35,106 bases of DNA. It comes from Sporomusaceae bacterium UBA7701. Its GTDB lineage: Bacteria > Bacillota > Negativicutes > Sporomusales > UBA7701. Made by a program: the position numbers and the translations under genes. The first letter of the stretch is position 1; each line of letters begins with the position of its first letter. The stretch spans positions 1 through 35,106 of the forward strand of contig DLGF01000008.1 in assembly GCA_002482545.1 (NCBI GenBank). The letters run 5' to 3'. Of this stretch, positions 8,814 through 14,857 are shown one piece after another. Below the pieces are notes generated by a model, which was not told where the DNA came from, did not search any database, and saw nothing but the letters and a program-made list of their open reading frames with translations.

Positions 8814-10190
8814 ATGAAATTTATACCGCATGCTTACCAGAAGTACGGTATTATCCGCTTGCTGACTGATGCTGTCTTAGGGCTGTTGCTTGATATGGGC
8901 CTTGGTAAGACCGTTATAGTGTTGTCGGCAATCCTTGACCTGAAATATAACCGGTTCACAGTGGCAAAGGTTCTTGTTATTGCGCCGAAAAAGGTAGCGG
9001 AAACAACCTGGAGCAAAGAAGTCCAAAAATGGGATCACCTAAAAATGCTTCGTGTCGTTATGGTGCTGGGCAGTCAAGCAAAACGGATTAAAGCGTTGAA
9101 CACGCCGGCGGATATTTGGGTAATTAATCGGGAGAATGTCCCTTGGCTGGTAGAGTATTACCGTAATGCTTGGCCTTTTGACATGGTTGTGGTGGATGAA
9201 TCGAGTAGCTTTAAGAGCCATCAGGCCAAACGGTTCAAGGCTTTGACTTGGGTGCGGAAGCACATTTCGCGGATTGTGTTGTTGACTGGTACGCCAGCGC
9301 CGAATGGCCTATTGGACTTGTGGGCTCAAATTTATTTGCTGGACGAAGGGCAGCGGCTGGGCAAGAAGATTACCCATTTTCGGGAAAGGTACTTTGAACC
9401 GGATCAGCGGGACCGGGAAACCATCTTCAGCTACGCGCCGAAGCCGAGAGCCGATGAGGCGATTCAAAGCCTTCTGGGTGATATATGCGTCAGCATGAAG
9501 GCGGAAGATTACTTAGAGCTTCCGGACTGCATCACGGTTACGACGCCGGTAATGCTGGACAGCAAGGCCAAGGCGGCCTATCAAAAATTAGAGCGGGAAA
9601 TGATTCTGGAAGTCGGGGACGCCACAATTGACGCCGGCAGCGCCGCGGTGCTAACAAACAAGCTGCTGCAGCTATGTAATGGAGCGGTATATGACGCGAA
9701 CCGGACCGTTATAGAGATCCACCGTTGTAAGATCGACGCCTTTTTAGAACTTGTCGAAGGGTTAAACGGGAAACCCGCTTTGGTGTTTTACAACTTTCAG
9801 CATGACCTGAGCCGGATTAAGGCAGCTTTAAAAAACAGTGGGCTTCGTATTCGGGAACTGAAAGGGCCACAGGATGAAGAAGACTGGAACGCCCGGAAGA
9901 TTGATATCCTGCTTGCCCATCCGGCCAGTGCCGCTTACGGACTGAACCTGCAGCAAGGTGGTAATCATGTGATATGGTTTAGCCTGACTTGGTCCCTGGA
10001 GCTATATCAGCAAGCGAATAAGCGGTTGCACCGGCAAGGCCAGACGGAAAAGGTAATTATCCATGTGCTGGCCGTTGACGGCGGCGTAGACGAGGATGTA
10101 ATCGCCGCGTTGGGAGACAAGAGCAGCACCCAGGATAGATTGATGAACGCCCTGAAGGCCCGAATTGATAAAGTGAGAGAGGCAGCGTGA
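8814..10190 (+). CDS. SNF2-family DEAD/DEAH-box helicase
   Basis: The 458-residue superfamily 2 ATPase has all main motifs: Walker A at about 27-33 (DMGLGKT), the DExx box at 128-130 (VVVDESS), motif III (LLTGTPAPNG), an arginine-containing motif VI at 406-410 (HRQGQ) and the TKLLQLCNG-like bridge typical of phage SNF2 proteins. I chose ATG 8814 because GGAGG at 8801-8805 is 8 bases upstream; the frame is open further upstream but overlaps VRR-NUC without a better signal. It probably remodels DNA or protein-DNA complexes during replication or recombination together with VRR-NUC. The stop overlaps the next gene's GTG by four bases. Confidence 0.93.
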   Translation: MKFIPHAYQKYGIIRLLTDAVLGLLLDMGLGKTVIVLSAILDLKYNRFTVAKVLVIAPKKVAETTWSKEVQKWDHLKMLRVVMVLGSQAKRIKALNTPADIWVINRENVPWLVEYYRNAWPFDMVVVDESSSFKSHQAKRFKALTWVRKHISRIVLLTGTPAPNGLLDLWAQIYLLDEGQRLGKKITHFRERYFEPDQRDRETIFSYAPKPRADEAIQSLLGDICVSMKAEDYLELPDCITVTTPVMLDSKAKAAYQKLEREMILEVGDATIDAGSAAVLTNKLLQLCNGAVYDANRTVIEIHRCKIDAFLELVEGLNGKPALVFYNFQHDLSRIKAALKNSGLRIRELKGPQDEEDWNARKIDILLAHPASAAYGLNLQQGGNHVIWFSLTWSLELYQQANKRLHRQGQTEKVIIHVLAVDGGVDEDVIAALGDKSSTQDRLMNALKARIDKVREAA

Positions 10191-10504
10191 AGGAAATGTT
10201 GGAAAAAGAATTATACAATTTTGCCCACCACAATGTAGCGCCTGACACAATCCACAAGCTAAACGGAGACGGGACCGCGAAGGCGCAGCTGCATTATCAG
10301 CAGGTTGATATCCAGCCGATAGAGATTATGCAGAAATATTTAACCGCGGAAGAGTTTAGAGGCTTTTTGAAGGGGAATTTGATCAAATACAGCCTGCGGG
10401 CTAATTTCAAGGGTAATGAGCCGGCCGACATAGGTAAAGCGTTTCAGTACGCTAAATGGCTGGGGCAGGCGCTTCGGCGCGAAACGATTGACCCGCGGGA
10501 GTAA
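10187..10504 (+). CDS. DUF3310-like phage protein
   Basis: The 105-residue protein contains the pattern HYQQVDIQPIEIMQKYL followed by FRGFLKGNLIKYSLRA and a C-terminal KAFQYAKWL helix. This corresponds to the DUF3310 family (sometimes called a phage nucleotide kinase-related protein), in which a Y/QxxxxQPI segment is followed by a KGN-IKY helix. The biochemical role of the family is not established. It starts at GTG overlapping the helicase stop (GTGA), which suggests coupling; a second in-frame ATG at 10196 is possible. It is near the end of the early operon. Confidence 0.72.
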   Translation: MKEMLEKELYNFAHHNVAPDTIHKLNGDGTAKAQLHYQQVDIQPIEIMQKYLTAEEFRGFLKGNLIKYSLRANFKGNEPADIGKAFQYAKWLGQALRRETIDPRE

Positions 10505-10524
10505 ACCGGCAGGAGGGCGGTAAA

Positions 10525-10839
10525 ATGAAAAGAGCAGCATGGTTTTGCCAAGATTGCAGGGTTATGATGCATTATGATAAGCAAAAAGATTTTTACGAGT
10601 GCCCTCAATGTGGGATAGAGGTTTGGCCAAAAGAACGGCAGCAGGCGGCAAAAGATGAGGTGTTATGCCTTATGAGGGATCTGGCGCCGACGCATAGGAG
10701 TACAGAAATTCTTCCCGCGGGGCCGCCTGCTAGAGGAAGCGGGAGCAAGAATAGAGCGCGAAGCCGTAAAAGCGATTCAAAGAAAAAGTCGTTGGCACAG
10801 ATTAATAGGGGCCTGAATGGGTTAAGCACGGCTTTCTAA
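10525..10839 (+). CDS. Zinc-ribbon protein, hypothetical
   Basis: The 104-residue product opens with a clear zinc ribbon: CQDC at about residues 8-11 and CPQC at about 29-32, 18 residues apart. A strongly basic tail follows in its last 50 residues (RGSGSKNRARSRKSDSKKKS). This looks like a nucleic-acid-binding or regulatory protein. Its place at the end of the early operon, just before the terminator and the reverse-strand island, is where phage late regulators can lie, so a role in late-gene activation is possible but unproven. CAGGAGGGCGG lies about 8 bases before the ATG. Confidence 0.7.
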   Translation: MKRAAWFCQDCRVMMHYDKQKDFYECPQCGIEVWPKERQQAAKDEVLCLMRDLAPTHRSTEILPAGPPARGSGSKNRARSRKSDSKKKSLAQINRGLNGLSTAF

Positions 10840-10842
10840 GAC

Positions 10843-10874
10843 AAAGAACAACCGCCAAAAGGCGGTTGTTCTTT
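10843..10874. terminator. Bidirectional intrinsic terminator
   Basis: A perfect 14-bp stem, AAAGAACAACCGCC (10843-10856), an AAAA loop and the exact complement at 10861-10874, is flanked by T-rich sequence on the right and A-rich sequence on the left. It lies between the convergent ends of the early operon (stop at 10839) and the reverse-strand island (stop at 10932), so it can end transcription from both sides. Confidence 0.9.
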
Positions 10875-10931
10875 TCGGTAAGGTTATTGATCGGTGGACC
10901 ATCGTCAGGCGGGTAAGCGGCCCGTAGGCCG

Positions 10932-11402
10932 TCATGGTTTTACGACTTTTAGCTTATCGGTCGCCGCTTTCAGCCGGTCGAAGGTCGCCTGGTACTTCTT
11001 CGGGACGTTGCCGAAGCCGAAATAGGCCTTTTCCCGTTCGAAGCGTATGCTTTCTGTCGGCGGCAAGAATACCGTATAGGTGCCGCCGCCTTCGCTGGCG
11101 TGTATATTCGCTTCGTACCGTAGCCGTACGCCGTCCTGGGTTTCTTCGGCGATAAGGCTGTAATAGCTACTTGCCTGTACCTTTATGCCGTCGCTTTCGA
11201 ATTCCTGGCCCGCCAGGCTGGAAACATATTCGCTGTAGGTCTTACCGCCGAAGGTCGAAAATTCGATAGCCTTCTGTAGTTCGTCGGCCATCCTGTCGGC
11301 TTCGTAGGCTTCTTTCCGGTGGCCGTCGGCCAGCCGTCGCCAGGTGTCGCGGGAAGCCTTGATCTGTTCCAGGCTGTTATCGATCTTTTCCCGGTCGGTC
11401 AT
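10932..11402 (-). CDS. Hypothetical island protein 1
   Basis: The 156-residue protein starts with a charged, probably coiled-coil region of about 55 residues (LEQIKASRDTWRRLADGHRK) and continues with a beta-rich domain (SYYSLIAEETQDGVRLRYEA; GGGTYTVFLPP) and a lysine-rich end. I chose ATG at 11402 because GGAGG lies 9 bases upstream and the start overlaps the preceding gene's stop (TAATG), so translation is probably coupled. It is the last gene of the four-gene reverse operon and ends 58 bases from the shared terminator. I do not recognise the family. Confidence 0.72.
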   Translation of the reverse strand: MTDREKIDNSLEQIKASRDTWRRLADGHRKEAYEADRMADELQKAIEFSTFGGKTYSEYVSSLAGQEFESDGIKVQASSYYSLIAEETQDGVRLRYEANIHASEGGGTYTVFLPPTESIRFEREKAYFGFGNVPKKYQATFDRLKAATDKLKVVKP

Positions 11403-11599
11403 TATTTGCATCCTCCCTTTTCCCATTCGTCGCGGGCAGCCCTGCAAGCTTCCAGCGTAGGCCGTACACAGGAAAACAGTTCGCCGTTGGGGTGCCTATA
11501 GTCGTACTGTACGTAGGTCTTCCGATTCCTCTTGAAGGTTTCGTACTGCTCCTGCCCCGGTGTATTCGTAGTAGTAACCCCGTTTACCGTCATAGCCAT
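11402..11599 (-). CDS. DUF3873 family small protein
   Basis: The 65-residue protein resembles DUF3873, a small family I associate mainly with Bacteroides mobile elements: NGVTTTNTPGQEQYETF, then QYDYRHPNGELFSCV and PTLEACRAARDEW. The function of the family is unknown. I take ATG 11599 (MAMTVNG) as the start; ATG 11593 is an alternative. It begins 2 bases after the stop of the coiled-coil gene and its own stop overlaps the next start, so it is in the centre of a tightly packed operon. Finding it inside a Firmicutes-type phage between early and late genes is unusual. Confidence 0.75.
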   Translation of the reverse strand: MAMTVNGVTTTNTPGQEQYETFKRNRKTYVQYDYRHPNGELFSCVRPTLEACRAARDEWEKGGCK

Positions 11600-11600
11600 T

Positions 11601-12089
11601 TTAGATAGCCCCCGCTTTCTCGGCCAGGTCAAACAGTTTGACTTTCAGCCGGTTAATTTCGAAGTCGGCTGCTTCCTGCTTGTCGATAAGATCGTCTATT
11701 TGGGCCTTGTGAAAGTTTTTAAGGTCGTCCAGGGCGTTCTGATGCGCTTTTGTCATTTCTGCAATCCTAGTATTTAAACCATACACTTCTTCGGCTTTTG
11801 CGTCCCGCTCTTCCCGAAACTGTTTTCCCGTGTCCTGTTCTACCTGCAGACGTTTACCAATTTTTTCGGCTGTTTCTTTGTGTTCGCTGGCTTCCCTCTG
11901 CGCATGATCCCGGCTTTCGATGATGCTAATGCCCCAATCGTTCTCTATTTGCATATTTGCTTCTGTGTCGACCCCCCTAAGAATGGCGACTAGGTAGCTG
12001 TCAGCCGGTAGGGCCGCTATGAAATTGGTAATAAGCTGTTTTTCTTGTTCCTTCGTCAGTTCGTCGCCGATCTTGATAACCTTTGCCAT
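11601..12089 (-). CDS. Coiled-coil hypothetical island protein
   Basis: The 162-residue protein has a short N-terminal domain (MAKVIKIGDELTKEQEKQL; then a YLVAILRGVD strand) followed by about 100 residues of nearly continuous charged heptads from residue 70 to the C terminus (EETAEK-like, LNTRIAEMTKAHQNALDDL). The start is set at ATG 12089 with GGAAGGAAG upstream; the longer frame to 12119 has no ribosome binding site. It could be a structural or oligomerising partner of its neighbours. I do not recognise a family. The DUF3873 gene follows almost without a gap. Confidence 0.72.
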   Translation of the reverse strand: MAKVIKIGDELTKEQEKQLITNFIAALPADSYLVAILRGVDTEANMQIENDWGISIIESRDHAQREASEHKETAEKIGKRLQVEQDTGKQFREERDAKAEEVYGLNTRIAEMTKAHQNALDDLKNFHKAQIDDLIDKQEAADFEINRLKVKLFDLAEKAGAI

Positions 12090-12140
12090 ACTATCTACTT
12101 CCTTTCCGCCCCCGTCCAAAGCCCGGGGGCTGCCGCATTA

Positions 12141-12158
12141 CACTGGCCGGAGCCAGTG
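12141..12158. other. Intergenic hairpin within the reverse operon
   Basis: CACTGGC (12141-12147), loop CGGA, GCCAGTG (12152-12158) is a perfect 7-bp stem between two reverse-strand genes. There is no T-run after it on the minus strand, so it is more likely an RNA-processing or stability element than a strong terminator. Confidence 0.45.
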
Positions 12159-12176
12159 CCATCTGCGCTATTGGAT

Positions 12177-12533
12177 TTAAACTTCGCAACCAAGTCTTGT
12201 CAGTTGATCAATGTTCAAATTGCCTGGGAGACAACCTTCCTCTGTGACCAAATACTTGCCTGGACCAGCGAAGGACTGCCATTGGAGCGCTGCATTCTCT
12301 TTGCTAGATGCTGTAACCCTGCCTACTAGCTTGCCGTCCAGGCTCCAATCATAAATTTCGTAGGTTTTTTCTATGCTATTGGTTTTTCTCGGCTCATAGT
12401 CGGGACACCCGTCTGCACACCCAACCGTGACTACATCGTTCAATTCGTAGCAGAAAACCTTACGAGCCCCGTTTTTATAGGTATCGACCTTGCCGTCCGA
12501 GCAGATGCAGTTTTGGCATTCTACTTTTGCCAT
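12177..12533 (-). CDS. Cysteine-rich hypothetical island protein
   Basis: The 118-residue protein has an N-terminal cysteine cluster (CQNCIC at residues 6-11, then FCYEL, GCADGCPDYEP) that looks like a small metal-binding module, followed by a beta-rich C-terminal half (YEIYDWSLDGKLVGRVTA; LQWQSFAGPGKYLVTEEG). AAGGAGG lies about 9 bases before ATG 12533. It is the first gene of the reverse operon, with a good promoter about 50 bases upstream. The Cys pattern (CxxCxC plus CxxxC) suggests zinc or Fe-S binding; the family is not recognised. Confidence 0.72.
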   Translation of the reverse strand: MAKVECQNCICSDGKVDTYKNGARKVFCYELNDVVTVGCADGCPDYEPRKTNSIEKTYEIYDWSLDGKLVGRVTASSKENAALQWQSFAGPGKYLVTEEGCLPGNLNIDQLTRLGCEV

Positions 12534-12552
12534 CCCTGATTACCTCCTTGTG

Positions 12553-12669
12553 TTTGCATTAGCAAATTTTTATTTGTGTTTAATTAAAATATACTGCAAA
12601 TGCAAATATTCGTCAAGAACATTTGCAAAAATATTTTTGCATAGGTTTAAAAATATTTACAGAAGCAAA
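12553..12669. promoter_or_regulatory. Operator-like GCAAAT repeat cluster in the divergent region
   Basis: The AT-rich divergent region carries GCAAAT at 12562, 12596, 12602 and 12664, and ATTTGC at 12621. It also has a TTTGC-N4-GCAAA palindrome at 12553-12566 and a perfect 18-bp palindrome TGCAAAAATATTTTTGCA at 12624-12641. Two copies lie in the spacer of the reverse promoter and the long palindrome lies just upstream of its -35 box. This is what autoregulatory repressor operators look like; the adjacent XRE protein is the obvious candidate binder, by inference. Confidence 0.65.
12588..12616 (-). promoter_or_regulatory. Sigma-A-type promoter for the reverse-strand island
   Basis: On the minus strand TTGACG (12616-12611), a spacer of exactly 17 bp and TATATT (12593-12588) form a near-consensus promoter directed at the Cys-rich gene that starts at 12533. 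GCAAAT repeats occupy the spacer, suggesting repression by a bound regulator. Confidence 0.8.
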
Positions 12670-12704
12670 TATAAATGGTAATATGTAGCCAGGAGGTGCA
12701 CGAT

Positions 12705-12917
12705 TTGGCTATTAAATATTACAAATTGTTGGATATGCTTCAGCGGCAGGGTCTATCAAAAGGGCAGTTTGCACAAATGACTGATCTATCAAGCGCAACC
12801 GTTGCCAAATTATCCGGGCATCGGCCAGTAAATCTTGAAGTGATCGATCGGATATGCAAAGTGTTTAAGTGTCAGCCGGGGGATATACTGGAATACGAAG
12901 AAGATAAACTGAGTTGA
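12705..12917 (+). CDS. Small XRE/Cro-like HTH regulator
   Basis: The 70-residue protein is almost entirely a Cro/C1-type helix-turn-helix domain: LLDMLQRQGLSKGQFAQMTD, then LSSATVAKLSGHRPVNLEV and IDRICKVFKCQPGDILEYEE. It belongs to the short XRE type typical of phage and mobile-element repressors. I choose TTG 12705 because AGGAGG at 12691-12696 is 8 bases upstream; an ATG at 12675 lies before this site. It is divergent from the reverse-strand island and beside a cluster of GCAAAT repeats, so it probably controls that island (and possibly itself). A strong promoter for late genes overlaps its 3' end. Confidence 0.88.
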   Translation: MAIKYYKLLDMLQRQGLSKGQFAQMTDLSSATVAKLSGHRPVNLEVIDRICKVFKCQPGDILEYEEDKLS

Positions 12918-12943
12918 CAAAAATTTGACACATCGGTTATAAT
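12914..12943 (+). promoter_or_regulatory. Consensus promoter before the terminase genes
   Basis: TTGACA (12914-12919), an 18-bp spacer and TATAAT (12938-12943) match both sigma-70/sigma-A consensus boxes exactly. A second TTGACA at 12925-12930 is too close to the -10 box to act with it. The start of transcription should be near 12950, immediately before a short structured leader and terminator, ahead of the small terminase gene. Confidence 0.88.
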
Positions 12944-12955
12944 GCGAGTAATAGG

Positions 12956-13020
12956 CCTGCACTTACGCAGGTTTACATAATATAAAACGACCGTTTGCCG
13001 ATTGGGCAAGCGGTCTTTCT
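12956..13020 (+). terminator. Short structured leader with intrinsic terminator
   Basis: Just downstream of the consensus promoter there is a small hairpin, CCTGC (12956-12960) with GCAGG (12967-12971). It is followed by an intrinsic terminator: GACCGTTTGCC (12989-12999) pairs with GGCAAGCGGTC (13005-13015, one G-U pair), then TTTCTTT and a second T-run. A promoter followed within about 45-75 bases by a terminator resembles lambda-Q-type late control or a small regulatory RNA. The structures are seen; the mechanism is inferred. Confidence 0.75.
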
Positions 13021-13052
13021 TTATGCCTTTTTTAAAGCAGGAGGTGATTACT

Positions 13053-13487
13053 TTGGCCACAAAAAGCAACGCATTAAAAAAGAGAGCCTTTCTTGCCGCT
13101 GTGGCCGAGGTAGGAAACATTACCGAAGCTGCAAAAGTGGCTGGTGTTAACCGGAAAGATCATTATCGTTGGTTGCAGAAAGATCCGAGTTATCCCGAAC
13201 TGTTTGAGGCGGCTATGCAGGAAGCTGCCGACCTAATGGAGGCCGAGGCGCGCCGCCGGGCAGTAGAGGGCGTGGATGAGCCGGTGTTTTATCAAGGCTA
13301 TGAATGCGGAAGTGTTCGTAAATATTCCGATACGCTCCTTATGTTTTTACTGAAGGGGGTCCGGCCGGAAAAATTCCGCGAGAATGTCAAGCAGGAAATC
13401 AGCGGCCCCAACGGAACGCCGGTTAATGTCATATTCAATATTCCGCGTCCGCCGAAGGATGGAGATACTCCATGTCCGATATCATAG
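13053..13487 (+). CDS. Terminase small subunit
   Basis: The 144-residue DNA-recognition subunit of the packaging motor has an N-terminal helix-turn-helix (VGNITEAAKVAGVNRKDHY, about residues 21-39) followed by WLQKDPSYPELFEAAMQEA and a helical oligomerisation region with EAEARRRAVEGVDEPVFYQG. This is the usual Firmicutes phage TerS pattern. I choose TTG 13053 because AGGAGGTGAT at 13039-13048 is an almost perfect ribosome binding site; the frame is open upstream but overlaps the terminator. It overlaps the large subunit gene by 16 bases, so their synthesis is probably coupled. Confidence 0.9.
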   Translation: MATKSNALKKRAFLAAVAEVGNITEAAKVAGVNRKDHYRWLQKDPSYPELFEAAMQEAADLMEAEARRRAVEGVDEPVFYQGYECGSVRKYSDTLLMFLLKGVRPEKFRENVKQEISGPNGTPVNVIFNIPRPPKDGDTPCPIS

Positions 13488-14845
13488 TTCCGTATGAGCC
13501 GAACTCGAAGCAATGGCTTTTTCACGCCTCGGCGGCGGAAGAGGCCGTTTACGGCGGGGCGAAAGGCGGCGGGAAGTCCAAGGCTTTAATTATGGACGCG
13601 GCTGCCTACGCTCTTGAATATCCTGGTGCGATTATCGGGCTTTTTCGTGAAACATACCCGAATCTTGAAGCCAACTTGATTCGTGAGTGGAAACGTTCCA
13701 TCCCTAAAGAGCTTTACCGATACAACGAAGCAAAGCACACGGCTACCTTGTTAAACGGCAGCCTTGTGCTTTTTCGTTACGTCCGTAACGAACGAGACGC
13801 GGAAACCTATCAGGGGCAGGAGTTTGATTATGTTGGCATTGATGAACTTACGAAGCACACTGAACGTACAATCCAGTTGCTGCTGTCCTGCTTGCGTAGC
13901 CCCCAGGGATTTCCGCCGCGTTTTCGAGGCACCTGCAACCCTGGCGGAAGAGGCCACGGCCATGTAAAACAAAACTATGTCGAAGCCACGAATTACGGCG
14001 AACGTATAGTCATAGATTCAATTACCGGCAACCGGCGAGTATTTATTCCGGCCAAAGTTTATGACAATTATGTGCTGATGCAAAATGACCCGGCTTATGC
14101 GCGCCGTTTGGAAAATTTGCCAGAGCAGGAGCGCAAGGCATTCTTAGAAGGTGACTGGGACGTCTTTATTGGTCAGGTGTTCTCTGAGTGGTGCCGGGAT
14201 ATTCATGTAATTCAACCATTTGCAATCCCGCCAGGTTGGTCCCGCTTCCGGTCTTTCGACTGGGGTTTCGCTAAGCCGTATAGCGTCCATTGGTACGCTA
14301 TTGATTATGACGGCGTTGCCTATTGTTACCGGGAACTGTATGGCATGAAGCCGAACCAACCGGACGTTGGTACGGAGGAAGACCCGCGCCAGGTGGCCGA
14401 GAAGGTGAGGGAGCTGGAGAAGGGTGAAACCATTAGTTTCGGTGCTGCCGACCCGGCAATATGGCAAAAGCGCAAAGAAATTCGAAATGGTGAAAGTGTT
14501 GCAGAGACCTTCGCCAAGTGCGGTATACATTGGCGGCCAGCCGACAATGACCGGCTGCAGGGAAAAATGCAGGTCCATTTGCGGCTCCGCGGCAATGGGA
14601 AAGGCAAACCGGGTTTGAAGGTGTTTTCTACTTGCGCCCATTTAATACGGACACTGCCGCAGCTATGCTACGACGAAAAGAAGCCGGAGGACGTTGATAC
14701 GGAGATGGAGGATCACATTTATGACGATCTTCGGTATTTTTGCATGTCGCGGCCGTGGACGCCTCAGGAGCCCAAGAAAAGGAAACGCGACGCTTGGGAT
14801 GATTATGACGATAGCAGCACCGGAACGGGCTACATGGCCGGCTAA
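13472..14845 (+). CDS. Terminase large subunit
   Basis: The 457-residue packaging ATPase/nuclease has Walker A at about 28-36 (GGAKGGGKS), an acidic Walker B segment ending in DEL at 124-126 (FDYVGIDELTKH) and a coupling motif region (FRGTCNPGGRG). The C-terminal RNase H-like nuclease begins with D263 (SFDWGFAKPYSVHW), and further acids follow (AADPAIW; HIYDDLRYF). This is a standard phage TerL of the Terminase_6/3 type. It drives DNA through the portal encoded next. The last 20 residues are charged low-complexity sequence. Confidence 0.96.
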   Translation: MSDIIVPYEPNSKQWLFHASAAEEAVYGGAKGGGKSKALIMDAAAYALEYPGAIIGLFRETYPNLEANLIREWKRSIPKELYRYNEAKHTATLLNGSLVLFRYVRNERDAETYQGQEFDYVGIDELTKHTERTIQLLLSCLRSPQGFPPRFRGTCNPGGRGHGHVKQNYVEATNYGERIVIDSITGNRRVFIPAKVYDNYVLMQNDPAYARRLENLPEQERKAFLEGDWDVFIGQVFSEWCRDIHVIQPFAIPPGWSRFRSFDWGFAKPYSVHWYAIDYDGVAYCYRELYGMKPNQPDVGTEEDPRQVAEKVRELEKGETISFGAADPAIWQKRKEIRNGESVAETFAKCGIHWRPADNDRLQGKMQVHLRLRGNGKGKPGLKVFSTCAHLIRTLPQLCYDEKKPEDVDTEMEDHIYDDLRYFCMSRPWTPQEPKKRKRDAWDDYDDSSTGTGYMAG

Positions 14846-14857
14846 GGAGGTGAGAAC

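Noticed and set aside
12925..12943. Second promoter using TTGACA at 12925 with TATAAT at 12938
   Set aside because: Spacing is only 7 bp, far too short; the TTGACA at 12914 gives 18 bp.
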